Shown here: positions 47,926-56,530 of the stretch, in pieces
How positions within the stretch are numbered: position 1 is the first letter of the stretch
Layout: the number at the start of each line of letters is the position of its first letter
Assembly: GCF_001014615.2 (NCBI RefSeq)
Contig: NZ_LBCQ02000003.1
Span: 186,001-250,000, forward strand
Length of the DNA: 64,000 nucleotides
Direction of reading: 5' to 3'
Source of the DNA: Aquamicrobium sp. LC103
Lineage (GTDB): Bacteria; Pseudomonadota; Alphaproteobacteria; Rhizobiales; Rhizobiaceae
The notes under the pieces: generated by a model
Database searches by the model: none
What the model was told of the DNA's origin: nothing
Seen by the model: the letters and a program-made list of their open reading frames with translations, nothing else
Translations under genes and position numbers: made by a program

Positions 47926-48960
47926 TTACGGCAGCAGCCGTTCTTCCTTGGCCGGAAGGAACGAGGCGTCGAAAATGTCGGCCGGACCGACATTGCCCTT
48001 CAGGCCCATGGAGATCTTCAGTGCCTCGATGGAGCTTGCGAGCTTGCCCTCGTCGATCCCACCGAAGCCGTTCTCCTTGACGTAGGGCGTGTTGATGTTC
48101 ATGGCGTTCGCCATTTCGAGGCGCTCGACCTCGATCTCCTTGATCAGCACCTCGTTGCGCTTCATCACCGCCTCCGCGCCCGCCGTGGGGTCGGCGACCG
48201 CATCGGCGAAGCCCTTGGCGATCGCCCTGAGGAAGCCCTTCACCGCGTCGGGATTCTCGGCGGCGAAATCGGTGTTGACGAGGATCGAATTGCCGTAGAG
48301 GTCGAGGCCGTTCTCGGCCATCAGGATGGTCGAGATGTCGTCGGCGGGAACGCCCTGCGACTTGAGATTGAGAACGCTGGAGAAGGCGAAGCCGAAGATG
48401 CCGTCGACCTGGCCCTGGGCCAGCATCGGCTCGCGGACGGGGAAGCCGACGCTCTCGATCGTGACCTTGGTCTCGTCGATACCGGCGGCCGGCACGAAGG
48501 CCTTCCACTGTGCGAAGGCGCCGTCAGGCGGCGGCGCCCCCAGCTTCCTGCCTTCCAGTGATTTCGGATCATCGGTCACGCCGAGGCTCTTGCGTCCGAT
48601 GATCGAGAACGGCGGACGCTCATAGACGACCATCACCGCCCTGACCTTCTGGGACTTGTCCTCGTCGAGGAACTTGATCAGCGAATTGATGTCGCCGAAA
48701 CCCATCTGGTAGGCGCCTGTGGCGACGCGCGGGATCGCCTCGACCGAGCCGTTGCCGGTGTCGATGGTGACGTTGAGGCCTTCGTCGTTGAAGTAGCCCT
48801 TGTCCTGCGCGAGGAAGAAGCCCGCAGCCGGTCCCTCGAACTTCCAGTCGAGCGTGAACTTGACGTCGGTCTCGGCGAACGTCGGCGCGACCGCCCCGCC
48901 GAAAATGCCGCCGGCAAGCGCGGTCGCGGCGGCCAGCGAGAAAAGCCTTCTGGTAATCAT
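47926..48960 (-). CDS. ABC transporter substrate-binding protein, NMT1/THI5-like
   Basis: The 344-residue periplasmic protein has a Sec signal peptide (about 1-29, MITRRLFSLAAATALAGG with cleavage after TFA) and the NMT1/THI5-like fold of SsuA, TauA, ThiY and related proteins. It opens with KFTLDWKFEGPAAGFFLAQDKGYFNDEGLNVTI and ATGAYQMGFGDINSLIKFL. The LDW-KFEGP region is like ThiY or pyrimidine-binding proteins, but I cannot fix the ligand. AGGGAG precedes the ATG. It is the first gene of the operon with the ATPase and permease, and lies behind a palindromic operator candidate. Confidence 0.86.
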   Translation of the reverse strand: MITRRLFSLAAATALAGGIFGGAVAPTFAETDVKFTLDWKFEGPAAGFFLAQDKGYFNDEGLNVTIDTGNGSVEAIPRVATGAYQMGFGDINSLIKFLDEDKSQKVRAVMVVYERPPFSIIGRKSLGVTDDPKSLEGRKLGAPPPDGAFAQWKAFVPAAGIDETKVTIESVGFPVREPMLAQGQVDGIFGFAFSSVLNLKSQGVPADDISTILMAENGLDLYGNSILVNTDFAAENPDAVKGFLRAIAKGFADAVADPTAGAEAVMKRNEVLIKEIEVERLEMANAMNINTPYVKENGFGGIDEGKLASSIEALKISMGLKGNVGPADIFDASFLPAKEERLLP

Positions 48961-49030
48961 GTAAAAATACTCCCTGCCCTCTCAATCTTCCTTCATGAAG
49001 CAGAGGCGCGCCGCCCTTGGCAAGTGTTTT

Positions 49031-49064
49031 TGCACAAGCGTTCAGCATTTTTGTGCAGTGCACA
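49031..49064. promoter_or_regulatory. Palindromic operator candidate for the ABC importer
   Basis: TGTGCAGTGCACA (49052-49064) is a perfect inverted repeat with one central base, flanked by T-runs. A further TGCACA half site stands at 49031-49036. All lie in the divergent promoter region between the binding-protein gene (minus) and the hydrolase gene (plus). No regulator gene is adjacent. Confidence 0.5.
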
Positions 49065-49124
49065 TTTTTACGTCAGGCCTCGCCCAAAAAGCGGGCGAGC
49101 GACGATATTGACCGGAGGCTCGGG

Positions 49125-50108
49125 ATGGCTTCAATCTGCCCGCAAACGGGGGGACAGGCAATGGCGTTCGACACACAAACCGAATTGATCTCGCCGACCG
49201 GAGCCACGCTGCGACTCTATATCAGCCATGCCGAGGACGCGCGCGGGGTCATGCACGTCAATCATGGGCTTGCCGAGCATGCGGCGCGCTATGCGCGCTT
49301 CGCCGATTTCCTGGCCGGACGCGGCTTTCACGTCTACGCGCACGACCATCGCGGCCACGGCCATACCCGCGCACCCGACGCGCCGCTCGGCAGGTTCGGG
49401 CGCGAGCGGCAGGTCGATCTCGTGCTTGCCGACGTGCTTGCCGTGCATGAACGCATCGCTGCCGACCATGGCGGCCTGCCGGTGATCCTTTTCGGGCATT
49501 CCATGGGCGGCCTGATCGCGCTGAACTTCGCCCTGCGCCATTCCGACCGCATCGCGGGTGCCGCGATCTGGAACGCCAACTTCACTGCCGGCCTGCCGGG
49601 GCTCGCGGCCAAGGCGCTCCTTGCCTGGGAGCGTTTCCGGCTCGGCTCCGACGTGCCTTCGCGACTCCTGCCGCGCCTGACCTTCCAGGCGTGGGGAAGA
49701 CAGATCCCCGGCGCAACCACCGATTTCGACTGGCTTTCCCGCGACAAGAAGGAAGTCGCCAGATATGTCGCCGACCCGTTGTGCGGCTGGGACGCGTCCG
49801 TCGGCATGTGGCAGGCCGTGTTCGACCTGATCTTCGCGGGCGCCGACGACCGCAACTTTGCCGCGATGCGGCGCGACCTGCCGGTAAATCTCGCCGGCGG
49901 GGAGAAGGATCCTGCAACCGCTGGTGGAAAGTCGGTGACCGCGCTGGAGAGAAGGATGCGCGCGATGGGTTTTTCGAATCTGGTTTCAAAGGTTTACGCC
50001 GAAACCCGCCACGAATCCCTCAACGAGTTGAATCGGAATCTCATCATGGACGAGCTCGCCACCTGGGCCGAAAGCGTAGTTGACTTAAATGGAGCCGGCT
50101 CTCTTTAG
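49125..50108 (+). CDS. Monoacylglycerol-lipase-like alpha/beta hydrolase
   Basis: A serine hydrolase of the lysophospholipase/monoglyceride lipase group (hydrolase_4). It has HGLAEHAARYARFADFLAGRGFHVYAHDHRGHG (oxyanion region and the HGxG-like start) and the nucleophile Ser126 in FGHSMGG. HESLNELNR carries the likely catalytic histidine (ETRHESLNE), with an acid residue in LAGGEKDPAT. No signal peptide is present, so it acts in the cytoplasm or at the membrane. GGAGG six bases before the ATG at 49125 supports a 327-residue product. Another in-frame ATG at 49161 gives the family-like MAFDTQTE start and is a real alternative. Confidence 0.83.
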   Translation: MASICPQTGGQAMAFDTQTELISPTGATLRLYISHAEDARGVMHVNHGLAEHAARYARFADFLAGRGFHVYAHDHRGHGHTRAPDAPLGRFGRERQVDLVLADVLAVHERIAADHGGLPVILFGHSMGGLIALNFALRHSDRIAGAAIWNANFTAGLPGLAAKALLAWERFRLGSDVPSRLLPRLTFQAWGRQIPGATTDFDWLSRDKKEVARYVADPLCGWDASVGMWQAVFDLIFAGADDRNFAAMRRDLPVNLAGGEKDPATAGGKSVTALERRMRAMGFSNLVSKVYAETRHESLNELNRNLIMDELATWAESVVDLNGAGSL

Positions 50109-50168
50109 AATAAATTGAGCATTGCAACCTATACTTTCCGCTACTGATATGGCGCGGATGGGGTTCCA

Positions 50169-52232
50169 ATGTTCTACAAGGTTCTGTCTTGCCTTGCCTA
50201 TGAGCACGACCACAAATTCCTGCTGGTCGCGACGATCGTCTGCACGATCGGCTCGGTTCTGGCGATGCGCCTCTACGACCGGGCGTTGAATTTTCCCGCG
50301 CTCAACAAAATCACATGGGTGGCTCTCGCCGGACTGTTTGGCGGAACCGCGATCTGGACCACCCATTTCGTGGCGATGCTGGGCTTCAACCCGCCGTTCG
50401 AGCGCACATACGACCTTCTCCTGACCTCCCTTTCCCTGCTGATCGCCATCGGCTTCAGCGTCGCGGGCTTCTGGCTGGCGGCGTCGGCGAAGTGGAAATA
50501 CGCGGCACCGGCGGGAGGGCTGGTCATCGGCGTCGGCATCGCCGCGATGCACTACACCGGCATCGCCGGCTATCGGATCGCCGCCCGGATCGAATGGGAC
50601 CTCGTCGCGGTCGCGACCTCGATCGTCGCCGGCTGCGTCTTCGGCGTGATCGCGCTCGGCATAAGGCCGAAGACGCCCTACACCGGCCTGACGCGCCCCG
50701 CGGCCTTCGTCGCCGCCATCTGCAGCATGCATTTCACGGCGATGGGAGCGGCCACTTTCGTTCCCCTGCCGATCGAGATCGGCGCCCGGGATTTCTTCTC
50801 CAACGAGCTGATCGCCATGATCATCGTGGCGGTGACCGCCGCGGTGATGGGCATCGGCCTCTATTCGGTCGATGCGCGCTCGCAGCGCGAGATGCTGGAA
50901 AACTATCGTCACGCGGCGATGCACGACCCGCTGACCGGCATGCCCAACCGGGCCTCCCTGTCGAACAGGCTGCCGGCGATGCTGTCTCGGGGGCAGGACA
51001 AGGCCTGCATCATCGCGATCGACCTCGACCGCTTCAAGGACGTCAACGACGCGCATGGCCATGGCGCGGGTGACGTGCTGCTGCAGGAACTGGCCGGCCG
51101 GCTCCGGGCCATGCTCGGGGAAGGCGAGTTCATGGCGCGAGTCGGCGGCGACGAGTTCATCGCCGTGAAGAGCGGGCTTTCATCGTCCGACGACGCGCAG
51201 GACTTCGCCAACCGCCTTCTCTCCTGCATCTGCCTGCCTATCGCCCATGGCGACGAGATGCTGTCCGTCGGCGCCAGCCTCGGCATCGGCATGTCTCCCG
51301 ACAACGGCGCCTCGCCGGACGATCTGGTCAAGGCAGCCGACATGGCGATGTACCGCGCCAAGAAATCGGCGATCCACAATATCTGCTTCTACGACGAGGC
51401 CATAGACGGCAACCAGCGCAGCCAGAAGGCGCTGGCGATGGATCTCCGCCACGCGGTCGAGCGCGGCGAGCTCGAGCTTTACTATCAGCCGCAGGTCGAC
51501 GTCGCGAGCGGCGAAACGATCGGCTACGAGGCGCTGCTGCGCTGGCACCACAGGGAGCGCGGCCTGATCGCGCCGAGCGAGTTCATTCCGATCGCCGAGG
51601 AGACTGGATTGATCCTGCCGATCGGCGAATGGGTGCTGCGCGGCGCATGCCGGGAGGTCGCCTCCTGGAATTCGTCCTGCAAGATCGCGGTCAACGTCGC
51701 CGCCTCCCAGCTCACCCAGAGCGACCTGCCGCGAATCGTACGCGAAGCGCTCGTGCAGAGCGGCCTGGCGCCCTGGCGCCTGGAGCTTGAGATTACCGAG
51801 GCGAGCCTCATCGAGGACCGCGCGCAGGCGCTCCACGTGCTGCGCCAGATCAAGGCGCTCGGCGTCACGCTCGCGATGGACGATTTCGGCACCGGCTATT
51901 CGTCGCTGGCGACATTGCAGCTTTTTCCGTTCGACAAGATCAAGATCGACCGTTCCTTCATCAGCGTGGTGACGACCAGCGCGGACTCGCTCGCCATCGT
52001 CAAGGCGACGATCCAGCTTGCGCGCTCGCTCAACATTTCCGTGCTGGCCGAAGGCGTCGAGCGCGACGAGCATCTCGAACTCCTCCGGGGTCAGGGCTGC
52101 GCCGAGGCCCAGGGCTTCCTGTTCGGGCGCCCCCGGCCCGTCCGCGAACTGCCGTCGGGTGCTGCGCGCGCCCAGCGGGAGGCCGGTGCCGTCGCGGCGG
52201 CGATGCTTCCCGCGCTCGCCTCGCGCGCCTGA
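50169..52232 (+). CDS. Membrane MHYT-GGDEF-EAL cyclic-di-GMP protein
   Basis: The 687-residue protein starts with a seven-segment MHYT sensor (about 1-235) whose metal-binding motifs are THFVAM at 65-70, MHYTGI at 127-132 and MHFTAM at 187-192. Next is a GGDEF domain (about 245-405) with intact active site GGDEF at 326-330, and a C-terminal EAL domain (about 425-670) with EAL at 454-456, the DDFGTGYSS loop and the family's other acidic residues. It can therefore in principle both make and degrade c-di-GMP. No RxxD inhibitory site is seen before GGDEF. MHYT domains are thought to sense oxygen, CO or NO through copper. The gene stands alone. Confidence 0.93.
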   Translation: MFYKVLSCLAYEHDHKFLLVATIVCTIGSVLAMRLYDRALNFPALNKITWVALAGLFGGTAIWTTHFVAMLGFNPPFERTYDLLLTSLSLLIAIGFSVAGFWLAASAKWKYAAPAGGLVIGVGIAAMHYTGIAGYRIAARIEWDLVAVATSIVAGCVFGVIALGIRPKTPYTGLTRPAAFVAAICSMHFTAMGAATFVPLPIEIGARDFFSNELIAMIIVAVTAAVMGIGLYSVDARSQREMLENYRHAAMHDPLTGMPNRASLSNRLPAMLSRGQDKACIIAIDLDRFKDVNDAHGHGAGDVLLQELAGRLRAMLGEGEFMARVGGDEFIAVKSGLSSSDDAQDFANRLLSCICLPIAHGDEMLSVGASLGIGMSPDNGASPDDLVKAADMAMYRAKKSAIHNICFYDEAIDGNQRSQKALAMDLRHAVERGELELYYQPQVDVASGETIGYEALLRWHHRERGLIAPSEFIPIAEETGLILPIGEWVLRGACREVASWNSSCKIAVNVAASQLTQSDLPRIVREALVQSGLAPWRLELEITEASLIEDRAQALHVLRQIKALGVTLAMDDFGTGYSSLATLQLFPFDKIKIDRSFISVVTTSADSLAIVKATIQLARSLNISVLAEGVERDEHLELLRGQGCAEAQGFLFGRPRPVRELPSGAARAQREAGAVAAAMLPALASRA

Positions 52233-52352
52233 GGTGATGACCCAGGACGCCGAAATTCCTGCGCCAGGGGCTTGAGCGACACATCGAACCCGTGACACCG
52301 GGGCCGCATATTGCTACGCACGGCCAACATGAATGGAGCCGCGTCGAAGCAA

Positions 52353-53531
52353 ATGGCAGCAGAACCGCCGCTGAAAGGTATCCGCGTTATCGAACTCGCC
52401 CGCATCCTCGCCGGGCCGTGGGCCGGTCAACTCCTTGCCGATCTCGGCGCTGACGTCATCAAGATCGAGAACCCCGACGGCGGCGACGACACGCGCAAAT
52501 GGGGGCCTCCCTTCGTCGAGTCGCATGACGGCGAGAACCTTTCCGCCGCCTATTACCACTCGACCAACCGCGGCAAGCGCTCGATCGCGATCGATTTCTC
52601 GACCCCTGAAGGCGCCGAGACGGTCAGGCGGCTGGTCGCAACGGCCGATGTGATGATCGAGAATTTCAAGCTCGGCGGCCTCAGGAAATACGGCCTCGAC
52701 CATGAGAGCCTCAAGAAGATCAACCCTCGCCTCGTCTATTGCTCGGTTACCGGCTTCGGACAGGACGGGCCTTATGCGCCGCGTGCCGGCTACGACTTCA
52801 TCATCCAGGCCATGGCGGGCATGATGTCGATCACCGGCGAGCCCGGCGGCGAGCCGCAGAAGGCGGGCGTGGCCATTTCCGACATCTTCACCGGCCTCTA
52901 TTCCGTCATCGCCATACAGGCCGCATTGCGCCACGCGGAGGCCACCGGCGAGGGCCAGTATATCGACATGGCGCTCTACGACACGCAGATCTCCATCCTC
53001 GGCAACCAGAACCTCAACTATCTGGTTTCCGGCGTGTCGCCGGTACAGATGGGCAATGCCCACATGAACATCGCGCCCTACGAGGTGGTGCCGGTCAAGG
53101 ACGGCCACGTCATCCTCGCCGTCGGCAATGACGGCCAGTTCCAGCGCTTCTGCAAGGTCACCGGGCTGGAGCATCTGGCAAGCGACCCGGATTTCGCGAC
53201 CAATGCCGCGCGCGTCGTCAATCGCGTGCGGCTGCGCGAGCAGATCGTCGAGACCACGCAGAAGTGGGAGCGGGACGCCCTCCTCCCCGAACTGGAAAAG
53301 GCCGCGGTGCCCGCGAGCCCGATCAACACGATCGGCCAGATGTTCGCCGACCCGCAGACGATCGCCCGCGGCATGCGGCTCGACCTCGACGACGGCCATG
53401 GCAACAAGCTGCCATCGGTGCGCGCGCCGATGGTGATGTCGGGCACGCCGCTCAAATACGAGCGGCCTTCGCCGCGACTGGGCGAGCATACCCGGGAAAT
53501 CCTCGAGGAACTGGAACGGAGCGGCAAATGA
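52353..53531 (+). CDS. CaiB/BaiF family (class III) CoA-transferase
   Basis: A 392-residue class III CoA-transferase, a family that moves CoA between carboxylates in steps such as formyl-CoA:oxalate or carnitine conversion. It shows LKGIRVIELARILAGPWAGQLLADLGADVIKIE at the N-terminus, STNRGKRSIAIDF, AGYDFIIQAMAGMMSITGEPGG, and AGVAISDIFTGLYS with Asp177 in the place of the catalytic aspartate. Possible starts are 52329 and 52353; the latter gives the family-like length. The stop overlaps the start of the ThDP enzyme gene as ATGA, so the two proteins are made together. The pair resembles the formyl-CoA transferase/oxalyl-CoA decarboxylase design, but the substrate is unknown. Confidence 0.87.
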   Translation: MAAEPPLKGIRVIELARILAGPWAGQLLADLGADVIKIENPDGGDDTRKWGPPFVESHDGENLSAAYYHSTNRGKRSIAIDFSTPEGAETVRRLVATADVMIENFKLGGLRKYGLDHESLKKINPRLVYCSVTGFGQDGPYAPRAGYDFIIQAMAGMMSITGEPGGEPQKAGVAISDIFTGLYSVIAIQAALRHAEATGEGQYIDMALYDTQISILGNQNLNYLVSGVSPVQMGNAHMNIAPYEVVPVKDGHVILAVGNDGQFQRFCKVTGLEHLASDPDFATNAARVVNRVRLREQIVETTQKWERDALLPELEKAAVPASPINTIGQMFADPQTIARGMRLDLDDGHGNKLPSVRAPMVMSGTPLKYERPSPRLGEHTREILEELERSGK

Positions 53532-55177
53532 AGACGGGTGGTCAACTGATCGTCGACGCGCTGGAAGCGAACGGCGTCAAGCGCATCTATTCGGTGCCCG
53601 GAGAGAGCTATCTGGCGGTGCTCGACGCGCTGCACGATTCCAAGATCGAGAACGTCGTCTGCCGGCAGGAAGGCGGCGCCGCCATGATGGCCGACTGCGA
53701 GGGCAGGTTGACCGGCAGGCCCGGCATCTGCTTCGTCACGCGCGGTCCCGGCGCCACCAACGCCTCGGCAGGCATCCACATCGCGCAGCAGGACTCCAAT
53801 CCGATGATCCTCTTCATCGGGCAGGTCGCGCGCGGCATCAAGGAGCGCGAAGCCTTCCAGGAGGTCGACTACAAGGCCTTCCTCGGCACGATGGCGAAAT
53901 GGGTGGTCGAGATCGACGATGCGGCACGCGTTCCCGAACTCGTCACCCGCGCCTTCGCGGTGGCGACCTCGGGTCGTCCCGGCCCCGTGGTGGTCGCGCT
54001 CCCGGAGGACATGCTGACCGACAAGGTCGAGGCGCCGACACCCCTGCCTTTCACGCCGGTGGAGACGCGGCCCGGCCAACCGGAGATGGAGCGGCTGACG
54101 GAACTGCTCAACGGTGCGGAGCGACCGTTCCTCGTGCTGGGCGGCACGCGCTGGACGGAAGACGCGGTGAAACAGGTCTGCGCCGGCATCAGCAACTGGA
54201 AGCTGCCGGTCGGCTGCTCGTTCCGCCGCCAGACTTTGTGCGACCAGCTGCACGAGAGCTATGCCGGCGACATCGGCATCGGCGCCAACCCGAAGCTGTC
54301 GAACTACATCAAGCAGAGCGACCTCGTCATCCTCGTCGGCTGCCGCTTCGGCGAGATGCCCTCGGCCGACTACACGCTCTTGAAAAGCCCCTACCCCGAC
54401 CAGAAGCTGGTGCACATCTTCCCCGACCCCGAGGAGCTTGGCCGCGTCTACCGGCCGGAACTGGCGATCAACGCCTCGAACACGGCATTCGCCGAAGCCT
54501 TCGCGCGGACCGCGCCGGACGCGACGCCGCGCTGGGCGAACCGCACGGAAGAGCTGCATCAATCCTACCTGGAATGGTCGACGCCGCCCCAGGACGGCCC
54601 CGGCGACGTGAAAATGGGCCGCGTGATGGCGTGGCTGGAGGAGAACCTGCCCGAGGACGTCATCGTCACCAACGGCGCCGGCAATTTCGCGACGTGGATG
54701 CACCGCTTCCACCGCTATCGCCGCTTCAACGGGCAGGCCGCGCCCACCTCCGGCTCGATGGGCTACGGCGTTCCCGCCGGCGTGGCCGCGAAGGGCATCT
54801 TCCCCGAGCGCGAGGTGCTGGTCTGGGCCGGCGACGGCGACTTCATGATGCACGGGCAGGAATTCGCGACCGCCGTGCAATATGACCGCCCGGTGATCGT
54901 GGTGATCCTCAACAACGGCATCTTCGGCACGATCCGGATGCATCAGGAGCGCGACTATCCTGGCCGCGTCTCGGGAACCTCGCTGAAGAACCCCGACTTC
55001 GCCGCCTACGCCCGCGCCTTCGGCGGCCATGGCGAGACGGTCACGACCACGGAGGAATTCGCCCCCGCCTACGAGCGCGCGCGGGCGAGCGGCAGACCGT
55101 CGATCATCGAGGTGAAGCTCGATCCGGAGGCGATCACGCCGACGCGCACGCTGACCGACATCCGCGAAGGACGCTGA
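53528..55177 (+). CDS. Thiamine diphosphate-dependent enzyme (acetolactate synthase-like)
   Basis: A 549-residue ThDP enzyme with the three-domain layout of acetolactate synthase, oxalyl-CoA decarboxylase and related decarboxylases. The N-terminal Pyr domain has the cofactor-activating Glu48 in VVCRQEGGAAMMAD and FVTRGPGATNASAGIHIAQQDSNPMILFIGQ. The central domain is around 190-330. The C-terminal PP domain has the ThDP motif WAGDGDFMMHGQEFATAVQYDRPVIVVILNN. It lacks the long extra features of biosynthetic IlvB and no ilvH follows. Translational coupling to the CoA-transferase upstream suggests a decarboxylation or carboligation of an acyl-CoA or 2-keto acid; this is inference. Confidence 0.86.
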   Translation: MKTGGQLIVDALEANGVKRIYSVPGESYLAVLDALHDSKIENVVCRQEGGAAMMADCEGRLTGRPGICFVTRGPGATNASAGIHIAQQDSNPMILFIGQVARGIKEREAFQEVDYKAFLGTMAKWVVEIDDAARVPELVTRAFAVATSGRPGPVVVALPEDMLTDKVEAPTPLPFTPVETRPGQPEMERLTELLNGAERPFLVLGGTRWTEDAVKQVCAGISNWKLPVGCSFRRQTLCDQLHESYAGDIGIGANPKLSNYIKQSDLVILVGCRFGEMPSADYTLLKSPYPDQKLVHIFPDPEELGRVYRPELAINASNTAFAEAFARTAPDATPRWANRTEELHQSYLEWSTPPQDGPGDVKMGRVMAWLEENLPEDVIVTNGAGNFATWMHRFHRYRRFNGQAAPTSGSMGYGVPAGVAAKGIFPEREVLVWAGDGDFMMHGQEFATAVQYDRPVIVVILNNGIFGTIRMHQERDYPGRVSGTSLKNPDFAAYARAFGGHGETVTTTEEFAPAYERARASGRPSIIEVKLDPEAITPTRTLTDIREGR

Positions 55178-55244
55178 AAGCCGCCCTCGTGCTTCGTATC
55201 CGCCTCGCACGCATTCGAAACCTGAATGCCGATTGGTCCCGAAG

Positions 55245-55531
55245 ATGCTGACAATCTCGGTCATCATTCCGTGTAAGAATGAAGCCGCGAACTCGGCTAT
55301 CACGAGCCGAGCCTGGTTTTCCTCACCGACACCGGCACGGCCCTGGTCTCGGCCGGCGAGGCGGCGAGGCTTCCGTCGACAAGCCCGGCCTGCTCCGTGG
55401 CGGTCGTCGATCGGGTCGATTTCGAACGTTTCGCCGCCGCCCTGCCGGGCAGATCCCAGGGTCTGACCGAGCTTGGCATGATCGAGGGCATCAATTATCC
55501 CAAGGGTGAACCGCGCAAGCTCACCTTCTAA
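55245..55531 (+). pseudogene. Deletion scar joining GT2 and GT39 glycosyltransferase remnants
   Basis: The first 16 codons (from ATG 55245) read MLTISVIIPCKNEAAN, the unmistakable start of a family 2 glycosyltransferase. At about 55292 the sequence switches, in another frame, to YHEPSLVFLTDTGTALVSAG and onward to GINYPKGEPRKLTF before TAA at 55529-55531. This resembles the C-terminal end of an ArnT/GT39-type membrane glycosyltransferase. The stop is TTC-TAA-CGC-GTC-GCC-GAG-TAG, which would read FYRVAE-stop with a single A to C change. The simplest reading is an internal deletion that removed most of both genes. Neither fragment can function. Confidence 0.7.
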
Positions 55532-55555
55532 CGCGTCGCCGAGTAGGAACCGGAA

Positions 55556-56524
55556 ATGAAAGTGCTCCTCACCGGTGCCGCCGGCTTCATCGGCCATCAC
55601 GTGGCGCACCGGATGCTCGAACGGGGCGACGAGGTCGTCGGCCTCGACAATATGAGCGATTATTACTCGCCGGCCCTGAAGGCGGCGAGGAACGACCGGC
55701 TCGCCCGGTTCGAACGCTTCTCCTTCCTGAAGCTCGACCTTGCCGATCACGCGGCGCTGCAATCGGCCGGCGGACTTTCCGATCTCGATCTGGTCGTCCA
55801 TCTCGCGGCCCAACCCGGCGTGCGCCATTCGATGGAGAACCCCTTCCCCTATGTCGAGGCGAATGTGATGGGGCAGGTCTCGCTCCTGGAATTTGCCGCC
55901 AAGCGCGGCCTGCCGCTCGTCTATGCAAGCTCCTCGTCCGTCTACGGCGCCAACGAGGTCGTCCCCTTCCGCGAGGGCGACAGGGTCGACAGGCCGATTT
56001 CGCTCTACGCCGCGACCAAGAGGGCCGGCGAGCTCTTGGCGCATTCCTACCGCCACACGCATGGCCTGCGCGCCGTCGGGCTTCGCTTCTTCACCGTCTA
56101 TGGCCGCTACGGCCGGCCCGACATGGCGCCGTGGCTCTTCACCGACGCCATCCTTCACGGCAAACCGATAACCGTCTTCAACAATGGCGAGATGGAGCGC
56201 GATTTCACGCATGTTTCCGACGTCGCCCGCGGCGTGACTGGCGCCGCCGACCGCATCCTCGCCGCCGCGGGCGAAATGGAGCCGCTCTATAATCTGGGCG
56301 ACAACCGGTCCGTGCCGCTCATGGACTTCATCGCCCTCGTCGAGAAGGCGGCCGGCCGCAAGGCGAAGATCGAATTCAAGCCGAGACCGCCGGGCGACGT
56401 CCCGCGCACCTATGCCGACATCGCCCTTGCCGAATGCGATCTGGGTTTCAAACCGACGGTCGTGCTGGAGGACGGCATCGCCGATTTCGTCGAATGGTTC
56501 CGCGAGGAAGCCAACCGCTTCTGA
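55556..56524 (+). CDS. UDP-glucuronate 4-epimerase (LpsL-like)
   Basis: A 322-residue extended SDR enzyme. It has the NAD motif TGAAGFIGHHVAHRML at 6-21 (GxxGxxG), HLAAQPGVRHSMENP, the catalytic SASSSVYG-type segment (YASSSSVYGANE) and the YxxxK pair Tyr151/Lys155. LRFFTVYGRYGRPDMAPWLFT and the GDNRSVPLMDFI region are typical of UDP-glucuronate/galacturonate epimerases such as LpsL, which supply galacturonate for lipopolysaccharide. The lost glycosyltransferases just upstream were probably its former partners in polysaccharide synthesis. GGAACCGGAA precedes the ATG. The gene converges on paaE with a 6-bp gap. Confidence 0.87.
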   Translation: MKVLLTGAAGFIGHHVAHRMLERGDEVVGLDNMSDYYSPALKAARNDRLARFERFSFLKLDLADHAALQSAGGLSDLDLVVHLAAQPGVRHSMENPFPYVEANVMGQVSLLEFAAKRGLPLVYASSSSVYGANEVVPFREGDRVDRPISLYAATKRAGELLAHSYRHTHGLRAVGLRFFTVYGRYGRPDMAPWLFTDAILHGKPITVFNNGEMERDFTHVSDVARGVTGAADRILAAAGEMEPLYNLGDNRSVPLMDFIALVEKAAGRKAKIEFKPRPPGDVPRTYADIALAECDLGFKPTVVLEDGIADFVEWFREEANRF

Positions 56525-56530
56525 GGTGCT

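Noticed and set aside
53078-56212. Open frame of more than 1000 codons on the minus strand opposite the ThDP enzyme and epimerase genes
   Set aside because: It is antisense to three genes with clear family motifs, its translation has no recognisable domain, and long antisense frames are common in high-GC DNA.
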